Assembly: GCF_014489595.1 (NCBI RefSeq)
Contig: NZ_CP060790.1
Location: 4,402,001-4,466,000, forward strand
Length of the DNA: 64,000 nucleotides
Origin: Paenacidovorax monticola
GTDB lineage: Bacteria; Pseudomonadota; Gammaproteobacteria; Burkholderiales; Burkholderiaceae_C
Direction: 5' to 3'
Under the pieces are notes generated by a model. That model saw nothing but the letters and a program-made list of their open reading frames with translations. It had not been told where the DNA came from and did not search any database. The position numbers and the translations under genes were made by a program. This document shows positions 39,106-48,548 of the stretch, in pieces. Each line of letters opens with the position of its first letter. Within the stretch, counting starts at the first letter, position 1.

Positions 39106-39203
39106 GGAATTCAAAGCGTGGTTGGCAGGTCAGCCCAAACCGTGGATTTTAGGGGCGGCGGCATCCAAGGGGGTGGGAAAGCCCGTTGGCGGCGCTGGCC
39201 ACA

Positions 39204-39235
39204 AGAAAAAAAGCCCTGCCGCGCGGGCAGGGCTT
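39204..39235 (-). terminator. intrinsic terminator of ggt
   Basis: On the minus strand a 10-bp stem AAGCCCTGCC / GGCAGGGCTT with loop of about 5 nt is followed by TTTTTTCTT. It begins 22 nt after the ggt stop and separates ggt from purM. Confidence 0.92.
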
Positions 39236-39256
39236 GCTGGGGTCGCCAGGGCAGGA

Positions 39257-41209
39257 TCAGAGCGATCCGTCGCCCAGCACGATGCCCTCGCGCCGGGGGT
39301 CTGCGCCCCCCTGCAGCTGGGACTTGCCATCCTTGGTCACCCGGATGATGGTGGCGACGCCGCTGGACTGGGCCGCCGTGGAGACGGTGTGGCCCTTGGC
39401 CTTGAGGTCGTTGACCAGTGCCGTCAGATCGAGCGTGGTGTTGGAGCCATCCACGCCGGTGCTGGGGCTGTTGGCCGCACCAAAGTTCACCAGCGACGTG
39501 GCCTGCTGGGCGTCCAGGCCCCAGTCGAGTGCACCCACCACGGTCTTTAGCACGTACTGGATGATGGCGCCGCCGCCCGGCGAGCCGGTGGCCATCAGGA
39601 AGTCGCCCGGCGCATTGCCCTTGAACACCAGCGTGGGCGCCATGGTGCTGCGCGGACGCTTGCCGGGCGCGACGCGGTTGGCCACGGGCAGGCCGCCGGC
39701 ATCCACCGGGTTGGCGGAGAAGTCGGTCAGCTGGTTGGTGAGCAGGAAGCCGTTCACCATGTGGAAGGAGCCCATGCTCGACTCCACCGTGGTCGTCATC
39801 GACACCACGTTGCCATAGGCATCCACCACCGAGAAATGCGTGGTGCCATGCTCCACGGTCTTGTCCACGCCCAGCGGCACGGGGCCGAAATCGCCCGCTG
39901 CGGCCGTGCCCATGCTCTTGTCGGCGTTGATCAGGCCGGCGCGCTGCTTGAGATAGTCGGGGTTCAGCAGCGAGCCCAGGCCCTGGGCCGGCAGGGGCAC
40001 GAAGTCGGTGTCGGCCACATATTTGTCGCGGTCGGCGTAGGCCAGGCGCTCGGCTTCGGACACCAGGTGCACGCCCATCACGTGGGGCGTACCGCCTTCG
40101 TTCGCGGCGTTCGACGGCGCGTACTGCGCCAGGTTGAACTGGCCCAGGATGCCCAGCGACTGCGCGATCGCAATCCCGCCGGAGGAAGGCGGAGCCATGG
40201 TGCACACATAGTAGGCACCGCGGTAGCTGGTACAGACCGGGTCGCGCTTCTTGGCCTTGTAGTTGGCCAGGTCGCCGAGCGTCATGAGGCTGGGCGTGAT
40301 CGGGGTCTTGGCGGCATCGTCGCCCACGGTCTGCGCGGCCTTGGCGACGATGGCCTTGGCGATGTCTCCGGTGTAGAGGGCGTCCGCGCCCTGCGCGGCC
40401 AGGGCCTTCAGCGTCTGGGCATAGGGCTGGTTGGTCATGGTCTCGCCTGTCTGGCGGGGCGAGCCGTCGGCGCGGAAGTAGGTCGCCATGGCATTGGCGT
40501 CCAGCGCCAGGCTGCTGGCGTTGCTGGCGATCGCGGCGCCCAGGCGCCCGGGAATCTGGAAGCCATCGGTCGAGAGCTTGATGCCGTAGTCGAACAGGCT
40601 GCCCCAGGCGAGCTTGCCGTGCTCTTTGTGTGCCATGTCGAGCATGCGCATCACGCCGGGCACGCCGATGGAGCGGCCGCTGCGCCGCGCCGATGGCACG
40701 GGGGCGGGCGAGCTGGAGTCGTCCTGGTTCTGGCGCGCCAGGTAATAGCCGGTGGCGGCGGCCGGCGCAGATTCGCGGCCATCGTAGGCCACGACCTTCT
40801 TGGTCTTGGCGTCGTAGTACACCATGAACGCGCTGCCCGCGATGGTGCTGGACTGGGGCTCCACCAGGCCCAGCACGGCCTGCATGGCAATCGCCGCATC
40901 GACGGCCGAACCGCCCGCCTTGAGGATGTCGCAGCCCGCCTTGGTGGCCAGCGGCGTGTTGGCGACCACCATGTATTTGCTGGAATGCTTGGCGGTCAGG
41001 CCCAGCCGATAGCCCGAAGCCTTCTCGGGCGCCGCAGGGTCGCCGCTCACGCCGGAGCCGACGACCACGGGCGCCCCGCTGCCGCTGCGTACCGAGCAAC
41101 TGTTGGCGTCGTTGTCCACGATCAGGTCCGGGCCGTCGCTACCGCCACAGCTTGCCAGGAGGGCCACCGCTGCCAGCGGGGCCAGGGTCCACAAGATCTT
41201 TTTGCGCAT
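39257..41209 (-). CDS. ggt: gamma-glutamyltransferase, lipoprotein form
   Basis: GGT cleaves gamma-glutamyl bonds of glutathione and related peptides. The 650-residue precursor has a lipoprotein signal (LAAVALLASCGGSDG), so it is probably envelope-anchored rather than free in the periplasm. The large-subunit part shows GGSAVDAAIAMQAVLGLVEP and PPSSGGIAIAQSLGIL. Autocleavage is expected at Thr456 in EHGTTHFSVVD, and MTTTVESSMGS follows. The oxyanion and binding region near the end is PRSTMAPTLVF with GSPGGGAIIQYV. A strong terminator follows. It lies between the purM block and the hda operon. Confidence 0.95.
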   Translation of the reverse strand: MRKKILWTLAPLAAVALLASCGGSDGPDLIVDNDANSCSVRSGSGAPVVVGSGVSGDPAAPEKASGYRLGLTAKHSSKYMVVANTPLATKAGCDILKAGGSAVDAAIAMQAVLGLVEPQSSTIAGSAFMVYYDAKTKKVVAYDGRESAPAAATGYYLARQNQDDSSSPAPVPSARRSGRSIGVPGVMRMLDMAHKEHGKLAWGSLFDYGIKLSTDGFQIPGRLGAAIASNASSLALDANAMATYFRADGSPRQTGETMTNQPYAQTLKALAAQGADALYTGDIAKAIVAKAAQTVGDDAAKTPITPSLMTLGDLANYKAKKRDPVCTSYRGAYYVCTMAPPSSGGIAIAQSLGILGQFNLAQYAPSNAANEGGTPHVMGVHLVSEAERLAYADRDKYVADTDFVPLPAQGLGSLLNPDYLKQRAGLINADKSMGTAAAGDFGPVPLGVDKTVEHGTTHFSVVDAYGNVVSMTTTVESSMGSFHMVNGFLLTNQLTDFSANPVDAGGLPVANRVAPGKRPRSTMAPTLVFKGNAPGDFLMATGSPGGGAIIQYVLKTVVGALDWGLDAQQATSLVNFGAANSPSTGVDGSNTTLDLTALVNDLKAKGHTVSTAAQSSGVATIIRVTKDGKSQLQGGADPRREGIVLGDGSL

Positions 41210-41548
41210 ATTCGGTTTCTTCGCGTTGTGTCAATCGGATCAAGCACGCTGCATGCCAACTGCCCGAGCCCCGGGGGCTGCCGCAGGCGGACCCCCGGGG
41301 GGCAGTACAGCTTAGCCAGGCCCAGGGCGGGCTTTGGTTGGTAGATACCCTCGCGAACGCCTCGCAGCAGCAGGGTGGGACGGCAGGCATCGGCAGGAAC
41401 CTCGGGCAGACTAAAATCGGCGCTTTACGCCCCGTTTCGCGCCCCGCCGCAGCCGCCTACGGCCGGGGCCGCTTCTACCGACCTCTGTGATGCCGCAACT
41501 CTCCTTCATGCCAGTCCTTGCCGCACCTGACCTCGTCCGGGAGGTGGC
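41210..41548. other. 339-bp intergenic region between divergent ggt and hda
   Basis: It holds the promoters of ggt and hda, although I cannot place convincing boxes. It contains GC palindromes, including AGCCCC-G-GGGGCT (41267-41279) and a following run of C then G. A 20-codon open frame (41490-41552) ends in an ATGA overlap with hda and could be a leader peptide. Nothing else is recognised. Confidence 0.5.
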
Positions 41549-42255
41549 ATGAGCCCCATGAAGCAACTGGCGTTGGACATTGGCCTGGCCCCCGTGCCGA
41601 CCCTGGCGCGCTTCTTTGCGGGCTCCAACGAGGCCGCGCTGCAGCATCTGCGCCTGGCCGTGGAAGGCTGTAGCGGCGGCATCCTGCGCTCGCCTGTGCC
41701 CGTGTACCTGTGGGGCGAGGCCGGCAGCGGCAAGACGCATCTGCTCAAGGCCGTGCGCGAGGCGCTGCGCGAGCAGGGTGCGCGCGTGGGCTGGATGGAC
41801 GCCTCTATCGAGGAGCCCCCGCCTTTGACGAGGGCTGGGCCGCCGTGCTGCTCGACGAGGTGCACCTGTACAACACGGCCCAGCAGGCCGCCGCGTTCAA
41901 CTGGTTCGTCAACGCCACGAGCCCGGCCACCGGATCGCCGCGCTGGGTGCTGGCCGCGGGCGAGCTGCCGCCGGCCGATCTGCCACTGCGCGACGACCTG
42001 CGCAGCCGCCTGGGCTGGGGCCATGTGTTCCAGCTGCACCTGCTCGATGAGGCGGCCCGCCGCGCCGTGCTGCGCCAGGAGGCCGACGCGCGCGGCGTCT
42101 TCCTGGGCGATGAGGTGATGGACTACATGCTCAAGCGCTTCTCGCGCGACCTGGGCAGCCTGATGCAGCTGCTGGACCAGCTCGACAGCTTCGCGCTGCG
42201 CACCCAGCGCGCCATCACCATCCCGCTGCTCAAAACCATGCTGGAGACCGAATGA
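41549..42255 (+). CDS. hda: Hda, regulatory inactivator of DnaA (apparent frameshift near 41818)
   Basis: Hda is a DnaA-like AAA+ protein that, with the sliding clamp, promotes hydrolysis of DnaA-ATP. The start reads MSPMKQLALDIGLAPVP; QLALDI is the clamp-binding box. The P-loop is GEAGSGKTH (about 56-64). After DASIEEPP the frame is lost. One extra C in CCCCC at 41816-41820 restores AFDEGWAAVLLDEVHLYNT (Walker B) and the rest through RFSRDLGSLMQLLDQLD, ending at 42255 (about 235 residues). A GGAGG lies 4 nt before the ATG. It heads the operon hda-HAD-pcnB-folK. Confidence 0.9.
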
Positions 42256-42282
42256 CCGGTCTCCGCTCCCCCTGGGACAAGA

Positions 42283-42984
42283 ATGCAACCTGACACCCCG
42301 GCAGGCCGCCCCCGGCTGGCCCTGTTCGACCTGGACCACACGCTGCTGCCGCTCGACTCCGACTACGAGTGGGGCGAGTTCACCATCCGCATCGGCTGGC
42401 GCGATGCGGCCGATTTCGGGCGGCGCAACGCCGCGTTCTATGCCGACTACCAGGCCGGCACGCTCAACGTGCCTGACTATGTGCGCTTCGCCACCGAGGC
42501 CGTGCGCGAGCGGGGCCCCGACGAAGCCGGCGCCGCCCATGCGCGCTTCATGCGCGAGGTGATCGCGCCCGCCATCCAGCCCCAGGCGCTTGAGCTGGTG
42601 CGCCGCCACCAGGCTGCGGGCGACCAGGTGCTCATCATCACGGCCACCAACGATTTCGTGACCCGCCCCATCGCCGAAGCGCTGGGCGTTCACGAGCTGC
42701 TGGCCATGGAGCTGGAGCGCGGCCCCGACGGCTGGTACACCGGCGAGATCCGGGGCGAGCCCACCATGCGCGAAGGCAAGGTGCGCCGCATGGAGCGCTG
42801 GCTGGCCGAGCGCGGCCTCGCCTGGGCCGACGTGGACACCACCTTCTACAGCGACTCGATGAACGACGTGCCCCTGCTCGAGACCGTGAACCACCCCGTG
42901 GCCACCAACCCCGACGCGCGCCTGCGCGCCCTTGCCCAGCAGCGCGGCTGGCCCATCCTGGACCTGTTCCCTCCCCACCCATGA
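42283..42984 (+). CDS. HAD-IB family phosphatase (SerB-like)
   Basis: A 233-residue HAD hydrolase. Motif I is FDLDHTLLPLD (Asp16/Asp18), motif II is the Thr in VLIITATNDFVTRPIA, motif III is the Lys in REGKVRRME, and motif IV is FYSDSMNDVPLLE. The helical cap suits subclass IB, which includes phosphoserine phosphatase-like and CicA-type enzymes. The substrate is unknown. It lies between hda and pcnB and overlaps pcnB by 4 nt, a conserved betaproteobacterial order. Confidence 0.92.
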   Translation: MQPDTPAGRPRLALFDLDHTLLPLDSDYEWGEFTIRIGWRDAADFGRRNAAFYADYQAGTLNVPDYVRFATEAVRERGPDEAGAAHARFMREVIAPAIQPQALELVRRHQAAGDQVLIITATNDFVTRPIAEALGVHELLAMELERGPDGWYTGEIRGEPTMREGKVRRMERWLAERGLAWADVDTTFYSDSMNDVPLLETVNHPVATNPDARLRALAQQRGWPILDLFPPHP

Positions 42985-44576
42985 TCAAGAAGCTCTTCGA
43001 CAAACTGCTGGGCAAGTCCAGCGAGGGCAAGTCCCGCAAGCCCCGCTTCGGCAAGCGCGAGGAGGTGCCCGCCTCGGTGCACGGCATCAACCCCGATCTG
43101 GTGGACCGCCGCGCCGTGGACGTGGTGCGCACGCTGCAGCAGGCGGGCTACGAGGCCTACATCGTCGGCGGCGCCGTGCGCGACCTGCTGCTGGGCCTGC
43201 GCCCCAAGGATTTCGACGTGGCCACCAATGCCACGCCCGAGCAGGTCAAGGGCCTGTTCCGCCGCGCCTTCATCATCGGCAAGCGCTTCCGCATCGTGCA
43301 CGTGGTGCACGGCCGGGGCCGCGAGCACGAGGTGATCGAGGTCTCGACCTTCCGCGCCTACCTCGACAACAGCGCGGCCGAGCAGGTCAGCGGCAACGAG
43401 AAGACCAGCAAGCACGCGCTGGCCGGCATGCAGCATGCCGTGGACGCGAGCGGCCGCGTGCTGCGCGACAACGTCTGGGGCCCGCAGGACGAGGACGCCA
43501 CGCGCCGCGACTTCACGATCAACGCCATGTACTACGACCCCGAGACGCAGGTCGTGGTGGACTACCACAAGGGCATCCAGGACGCCAAGAAGCGCGTGCT
43601 GCGCATGATCGGCGACCCGGCCACGCGCTACCGCGAGGACCCCGTGCGCATCATCCGCGCCGTGCGCTTCGCGGCCAAGCTCAGCGGCCTCGACTTCGCA
43701 CTCGAGCCCAAGACGGCCGCACCGCTGGTGCAGTCCCAGGCCCTGCTGGCCGACGTGCCGCAAAGCCGCATGTTCGACGAGATGCTCAAGCTGCTGCAGA
43801 CGGGCCATGCGCTGGCCACCATCGCGCAGCTCAAGAAGCTGGGCCTGTCCAAGGGCATCTACCCGCTGCTCGACGTGGTGGTGGAACGCGCCGGCACGCC
43901 GCTCGTGAACGCGGCCCTGGCCGACACCGACCGCCGCGTGGGCGAGGGCAAGCCCGTGGCGCCCAGCTTCCTGCTGGCCTGCGTGCTCTGGCAGGACGTG
44001 AAGGCCGGCTGGGAGCAGCGCCTGAACCAGCGCCAGCACCCGTTCCCCGCGCTGCAGGAATCCATCGACGAGGTGTTCGACCAGCGCATCGGCGACGTGT
44101 CGGGCCGGGGCAAGCTGGCCGCCGACATGCGCGAGATCTGGGTCATGCAGCCGCGCTTCGACAAGCGCGCGGGCAGCACGCCCTATGGCCTTGTGGCCCA
44201 GGCGCGGTTCCGCGCGGGCTTCGACTTCATGCGCCTGCGCGCTGACATCGGCGAGGTCGACGAGGCCCTAGCCGAATGGTGGCAGGAGTTCCAGCAGGCC
44301 GACGATGCGCGCCGCGAGGACATGATCGACCAGGCACGCGAAGAGCAGAAGGCCCGCCAGAAGGCGCAGCAGCCCGTGGTCAAGCGGGTACCCCGCCCGG
44401 CCGCCGCCGCCACGCCCCGGTCCACCGATGACGCCGCCCTGGACGATACCGCCGAAGGCCCGTCCGACGCATCGTCCGAAGGGGCAGCCGCGCCCAAAAA
44501 GCGCCGCCGCCGCCGTCGCAAGCCCGGCGGTGGCAGCGCCGCCGGCGCAGCGCCGGGCCCGGCATCGGATGAGTGA
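42981..44576 (+). CDS. pcnB: PcnB, poly(A) polymerase I
   Basis: PcnB adds poly(A) tails to RNA and thereby speeds decay. The 531-residue protein has the nucleotidyltransferase motif IVGGAVRDLLLG followed by DFDVATNAT (catalytic Asp77/Asp79). The second acidic motif lies in DATRRDFTINAM, and the head/neck motif is RYREDPVRIIRAVRFAAKL. The C-terminal 90 residues are charged and Ala/Pro-rich, with a basic KKRRRRRRKPGG tail for RNA contact. It overlaps both neighbouring genes, so it is co-translated. Confidence 0.96.
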   Translation: MIKKLFDKLLGKSSEGKSRKPRFGKREEVPASVHGINPDLVDRRAVDVVRTLQQAGYEAYIVGGAVRDLLLGLRPKDFDVATNATPEQVKGLFRRAFIIGKRFRIVHVVHGRGREHEVIEVSTFRAYLDNSAAEQVSGNEKTSKHALAGMQHAVDASGRVLRDNVWGPQDEDATRRDFTINAMYYDPETQVVVDYHKGIQDAKKRVLRMIGDPATRYREDPVRIIRAVRFAAKLSGLDFALEPKTAAPLVQSQALLADVPQSRMFDEMLKLLQTGHALATIAQLKKLGLSKGIYPLLDVVVERAGTPLVNAALADTDRRVGEGKPVAPSFLLACVLWQDVKAGWEQRLNQRQHPFPALQESIDEVFDQRIGDVSGRGKLAADMREIWVMQPRFDKRAGSTPYGLVAQARFRAGFDFMRLRADIGEVDEALAEWWQEFQQADDARREDMIDQAREEQKARQKAQQPVVKRVPRPAAAATPRSTDDAALDDTAEGPSDASSEGAAAPKKRRRRRRKPGGGSAAGAAPGPASDE

Positions 44577-45075
44577 CCTGCCCCGCCGCAGCGCTGGCGA
44601 GGCGCCGGCGCTGACCACGGCCTACATCGGCCTGGGCGCCAACCTGGGCGATGCGCCCGCCGCGCTGCGCGGCGCCATCCAGGCCCTGGCCGCGCTGCCA
44701 GGCACCCAGTTGCTGCAGTGCTCGGCGCTGTACCGCAGCGCCCCGGTGGATGCTACCGGCCCCGATTTCTACAACGCCGTGGCAGCCCTGCGCACCAGCC
44801 TACCACCGCATGAGCTGCTCGCGGCACTGCAGTCCATTGAGGCCGCCGCGGGGCGCGAGCGCCCCTACCGCAACGCCCCGCGCACCCTGGACCTGGACGT
44901 CCTGCTCATCGATGACCAGGTCATCCACACCCCCACGCTGACCGTGCCGCACCCGCGCATGCGCGAGCGGGCCTTTGTGCTGCTCCCGCTGGCGGAAATC
45001 GCGCCCGCACGGGTGCGCGCCGAGTGGCTGCAGGCCGTGCGCGACCAGCGCATTGAGCGCCTGGAAGCCGTCTGA
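44569..45075 (+). CDS. folK: FolK, HPPK (6-hydroxymethyl-7,8-dihydropterin pyrophosphokinase)
   Basis: FolK transfers pyrophosphate from ATP to the pterin in folate synthesis. The ATG at 44569 overlaps the end of pcnB and gives 168 residues. It has YIGLGANLGD at the N-terminus, YRSAPVDATGPDFYNAVAAL, and the signature RPYRNAPRTLDLDVLLIDD with the magnesium-binding Asp pair. HPRMRERAFVLLPLAEIAP follows. It is the last gene of the hda operon before a repeat-rich spacer. Confidence 0.96.
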   Translation: MSDLPRRSAGEAPALTTAYIGLGANLGDAPAALRGAIQALAALPGTQLLQCSALYRSAPVDATGPDFYNAVAALRTSLPPHELLAALQSIEAAAGRERPYRNAPRTLDLDVLLIDDQVIHTPTLTVPHPRMRERAFVLLPLAEIAPARVRAEWLQAVRDQRIERLEAV

Positions 45076-45145
45076 GGAAATAGCGGGCCATGCCACTGCC
45101 CTGCGCGGGGGGGGGGGGGCGGCACACCCCTGGTTTTCATGACTG

Positions 45146-45200
45146 TTTTGCTATTAAATTAATAGCTGTCAGCGCTTATTCCATAAGCGCTAGGGGCGAA
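45146..45200. repeat. Comamonadaceae-type two-hairpin repeat, complete copy
   Basis: GCTATTAAATTAATAGC (45150-45166) is followed by AGCGCTTATTCCATAAGCGCT (45171-45191). Both hairpins are intact. It marks the left side of the accessory cluster at 45.2-51.1 kb. A long G run (about 45108-45118) lies just before it. Confidence 0.85.
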
Positions 45201-45245
45201 AATCTCTCAGGGGCTGCGTACCCTGGCATTCTCCATCGTTCTTGC

Positions 45246-46067
45246 TCAGGCGAGTGATGTGAACTCCGGCAGGGCACGCCCTGTCTCCAGCATGGTGATG
45301 ATGCGATCCACCTGACCGCTCAGGTTCTTTTCCCTTTTGAACTCCTTGGTATGGCGCGCCACATCCAGCAGGGTTTTGTCTTTAGACACCGGCGTGGAGG
45401 GGTCTGCGCCACGAGCCAGCAGCGCCCCCACGGCCAGGTCGCTGCCGGAGGTGACCGCCGTCCGTAACGGTGTGAGGCGCAGCGCGCTGGTATCGGGCGT
45501 GTTGACGTCGCGTGACAGGCGGATCAGCTCGGGCACGTAGCGGTTGTTGCCCATGCAAATGATGTGCAGTATCCGCAAGGAGTCGTCCCAGGGTGCGTCC
45601 ACGTCGACCACGCCAGCGTCCAGAATGCGCTGGAACAGGGCGTCGGAGCGCGCATCCAGCTCGCGTTCATGCAGCTGTGTCAGGCGCAGCACCGGCATGT
45701 GGTCCTGTGTGGTGGAGTGGATGGCTGCACCCAGGTCCAGCGCGGCCATCACGGCCTCGTGGCACCCGGGCCGCCACAGTGCAGCCACCGTCAGCGGCTC
45801 GACCGCACCGTATCTCTTCTGCGCCATCAGGGCGTTGTGGTACAGAGGCATGCCCGCCTCTGCCAGCAGGTGCACCATCTCCAGGTCATTCCCTTCGACG
45901 GCCAGAACCATCGGGTAGGTGTCTTCCCAGCGTTCGCCCTGCCACAGGGCCTTGGCATCGCCGCCGCCCGCCAGCCAGCGGCGCACGGCAGCGTAGTCCC
46001 TGGCCTGTACGGCGGCCTGCAGTGCGCGCTGCGAGGTGAGCAGGGCCAATCGTTCGTTTCTTTTCAT
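45246..46067 (-). CDS. ankyrin-repeat protein
   Basis: A 273-residue cytoplasmic protein with no signal or membrane helix. Ankyrin-type units are recognisable: DYAAVRRWLAGGGDAKAL, YPMVLAVEGNDLEMVHLLAEAGMPLYHNAL, and LRLTPLRTAVTSGSDLAVGALLARGADPSTPVSKDKTLLDVARH. The last two are clearest; the middle repeats are degenerate. The RBS region before the ATG is weak. It is divergent from a run of four unassigned genes across 234 bp. Ankyrin proteins are common next to secreted-effector and immunity loci, but no toxin or secretion gene is visible here. Confidence 0.85.
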   Translation of the reverse strand: MKRNERLALLTSQRALQAAVQARDYAAVRRWLAGGGDAKALWQGERWEDTYPMVLAVEGNDLEMVHLLAEAGMPLYHNALMAQKRYGAVEPLTVAALWRPGCHEAVMAALDLGAAIHSTTQDHMPVLRLTQLHERELDARSDALFQRILDAGVVDVDAPWDDSLRILHIICMGNNRYVPELIRLSRDVNTPDTSALRLTPLRTAVTSGSDLAVGALLARGADPSTPVSKDKTLLDVARHTKEFKREKNLSGQVDRIITMLETGRALPEFTSLA

Positions 46068-46301
46068 GGTGATGTGCAGTCCCTTCGGCCAGGCTCTTGG
46101 AAGGACCGGGGGGCTGTGGCGTTGTCAGAGCCGCCATTTTGCAAGCACAACGCCGGTTGGCGGCTGACAACTTGTCCACCGCGAGAGGCCTGGAATGGGC
46201 GCATTTCTCCGTATATTCCCTGGGGCCTGAGCCGACGGCAAAAAGCGTGACTTCACACGCCGCGTCACGGGCCGGAAATCGCAATATCCAGGAAGGAAAC
46301 C

Positions 46302-47732
46302 ATGCTGTTCGCCAGCTTGTGCACGCTGCTGTGGCCCGTTGATGAGGGCGCCGCTCGTTGCTACACAGAGACCGACGTTGCCCATGCCTTCGCCGAAGGG
46401 CGTCTGCAGATCGCAGACCCTCTCCAGTGGCCCGGCACCGGCGGCGCGTGGGGGGACGGTGTGCCAGTGCGGCGCATCAGCCCGGTGGGTGAGACCATGG
46501 ACTATCGCGTGGGCGAAGGCGAAGGGGCGAGGGATTTCCTTCGCTGCGCGAAGGCCTCGTGGTCCGATGGCTGGTTTGTCGCCCACCGCACGGACGCAAA
46601 CGGCAACCTGTCGGGGTTTGCCTTCCACCCTGCCAGCGGGCGCATGCTCGACTGGCCACAGTCCCGGCACGTTCATCGCCTGGGCGGGTGCTTCTACACC
46701 GGCAATCGGCGTGGCTGGCAGGTCATCGACGACGAAGGGAAGGTGCTGCATGTGCTGCCACGCACGCCTGACGGCGATAGTCCCTTTGAGTTGGTCAATA
46801 TCTTCATGCTGGGCGGCAGCGTGTACCTGAGCACCGGCGGCGCGGCGGGACAATCGTTCTGGGCGCGGTGCGACGCCGCCACTGGTGCGTTGCAGGGCAC
46901 GCTGACCTGGCCCCGGGGCTACCCGCGTGGCTGGAGCCAGTTGGGCAACGCATGGTTCTTTGTGGACGAGCACCACCTCTACCGCGCCAACACCGAGGAC
47001 CTGGTGGCCAGCGCTGCGCTGGCCACCTTGCCCGAGGACACCGTGGGCGGCACGCGCTGGCTGTGGTCCGATGGCACCTGCCTGTATCTGGTCTCGGTGG
47101 CGGGGCATCACCTGCTGTGTTTTGATGCGGAGGGCCACCCCGCAGCTCCCGCGCAGCCACTGCCTGAAGGCTGGCGGGTGATGGGCGTGAGCACACCCGT
47201 CGAGGGCTGGAGCCAGGTGTGGCTGGTGCCCGCCGACCGGCATGGCGATTGGGGAAGTGCCCAACTGCTCACTTGGCCGCCGGCGTCCGCTGCATTGCCC
47301 ACGCTGTTCGAGGCAGAACCCGTACAGGCCAGCGAGCCCGAGCCGCTGCCCGGGGCCGATGGCCGGCATGGCCTGCGCATCCGCGTGGCCGCCCCCTCGG
47401 CCGAGCAGGCCGCGCGCCATGGCGCGCACCACCTCATGCGCTGGGCCTTCCATGTGGCACGCGGCATCATCCAGCGTGGCGCGCGCAGCGACCCGCAATT
47501 CAACGGCGTGTTCGAGCTGGAGTGCTCCACCCCGGAGCACATGGACCCCCAGGGCTTGCCGGTGCACCATCTGCGGGCCCTGCTGGGCCGCATGCGCGCC
47601 ACACCCATGGGCTACACCGCCGGCGACGGCAAAGGATTGCTGCACCTGCGTGTGCTGTGGCGCGCTGGTGCCGACGCGCCCGCAGAGTGCGTCTATTCCA
47701 GCCTGGACGAAACGGAAAGGAGCTTTTCTTGA
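46302..47732 (+). CDS. unassigned protein, propeller-like, with a C-terminal domain shared with the gene at 48549
   Basis: A 476-residue protein of no family I recognise. A GGAAGGAAACC site precedes the ATG. The N-terminal two-thirds is made of short beta-type units rich in Trp and Gly (for example WLWSDGTCLYLVSVAGHHLLCFDAEG), as in beta-propellers. The C-terminal part contains DGRHGLRIRVAAPSAEQAAR and FNGVFELE, which line up with GKHGYRLRIEDSCPNRAIR and FDGCFSID in the gene at 48549. A hydrophobic stretch at residues 1-11 is too short to call a signal. Its stop overlaps the next start (TGATG), so the two are coupled. Confidence 0.75.
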   Translation: MLFASLCTLLWPVDEGAARCYTETDVAHAFAEGRLQIADPLQWPGTGGAWGDGVPVRRISPVGETMDYRVGEGEGARDFLRCAKASWSDGWFVAHRTDANGNLSGFAFHPASGRMLDWPQSRHVHRLGGCFYTGNRRGWQVIDDEGKVLHVLPRTPDGDSPFELVNIFMLGGSVYLSTGGAAGQSFWARCDAATGALQGTLTWPRGYPRGWSQLGNAWFFVDEHHLYRANTEDLVASAALATLPEDTVGGTRWLWSDGTCLYLVSVAGHHLLCFDAEGHPAAPAQPLPEGWRVMGVSTPVEGWSQVWLVPADRHGDWGSAQLLTWPPASAALPTLFEAEPVQASEPEPLPGADGRHGLRIRVAAPSAEQAARHGAHHLMRWAFHVARGIIQRGARSDPQFNGVFELECSTPEHMDPQGLPVHHLRALLGRMRATPMGYTAGDGKGLLHLRVLWRAGADAPAECVYSSLDETERSFS

Positions 47733-48511
47733 TGCATGCATTGACCCGGGAGCAGCTGTGGAGCCGCCTGGAGGCGGTCGATTATTTTGATTGGTGTGAG
47801 GAGGCGGAACACGCCGCGCTGCGCGCGCTGTTCTTTGACGGGGTGTTGTGGCCGCCAGGGCCGGCGCCCACCTGGATGGCATGCCGCGAGCTGTTCTTTC
47901 ATCCCGAACAGACACCCGCCCAATGGGCGCGCACTGTGGAGTTGCGGTCGCGCTATGTTGACGATGAGGACGTCGTGCACACATCGCCCCGGCTGGCCGA
48001 TGAATACCGCGCCGAAGCGCTGTACATGCTGCTGGCTTCCGACCACCTGTACAGCGGCATGGGCATTCCCGAGCAGCTGGCGTTGCTGGACTGGCTGGGC
48101 TGGATGGATGCGCCCCCGTCGGCCGCGGCACTGGATGCCTGGATGTACGGCATCAATGGATGGATCGAGGCCAATCCCCGGGAACCCTGGCTGCTGGCCG
48201 ATACCGACGATAGCCGCCACGCGCACGCCCTGCCATGGCTCTACCGCACGCTGGATGCATCGCCGCTGGTGATGCAGGGCCGCTGGATGGCCTCCACGCA
48301 GGACGGTTGGTGCTACGAGCGCTTTCCGCGCAATTTTCTCGGCTCTTTGCAATCACTGATGCGCATGGCCGAGAAAGGCAAGGTGCCGCACCGGCCGGGT
48401 ACCGACCCCGGTCTGCGGCAGGATTTCTTGCGCCAGCTGCGCGACGATCTGGTGGCCGACGCGGTGCCCGCATTGCTGCAGCAAGTCTGGGCGATGACCC
48501 GAAAGGCCTGA
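47732..48511 (+). CDS. unassigned acidic helical protein
   Basis: A 259-residue protein, probably cytoplasmic, Trp-rich and acidic, with no signal or membrane segment. It opens MHALTREQLWSRLEAVDYFD and carries RYVDDEDVVHTSPRLADEYRAEALYMLLA in the middle. I recognise no domain. Its ATG overlaps the stop of the preceding gene by one base, so the two products are probably made in fixed ratio. The gene at 48549 follows after 37 nt. Confidence 0.75.
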   Translation: MHALTREQLWSRLEAVDYFDWCEEAEHAALRALFFDGVLWPPGPAPTWMACRELFFHPEQTPAQWARTVELRSRYVDDEDVVHTSPRLADEYRAEALYMLLASDHLYSGMGIPEQLALLDWLGWMDAPPSAAALDAWMYGINGWIEANPREPWLLADTDDSRHAHALPWLYRTLDASPLVMQGRWMASTQDGWCYERFPRNFLGSLQSLMRMAEKGKVPHRPGTDPGLRQDFLRQLRDDLVADAVPALLQQVWAMTRKA

Positions 48512-48548
48512 TGGACATGGAACGAGTGACGTTACCCCCAGGAAAACC

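Noticed and set aside
36921..39348. Rightward frame continuing past the TetR region for about 1000 codons
   Set aside because: It is antisense to the AI-2E transporter gene and purM, and shows no coding features of its own.
41490..41552. 20-codon frame ending in an ATGA overlap with hda
   Set aside because: Could be a leader peptide, but it has no ribosome site or recognisable product; kept only as a note on the intergenic region.
45108..45118. Run of about 11 G after folK
   Set aside because: Could be a phase-variation tract, but it lies between genes and the window shows homopolymer length errors, so its length is not reliable.
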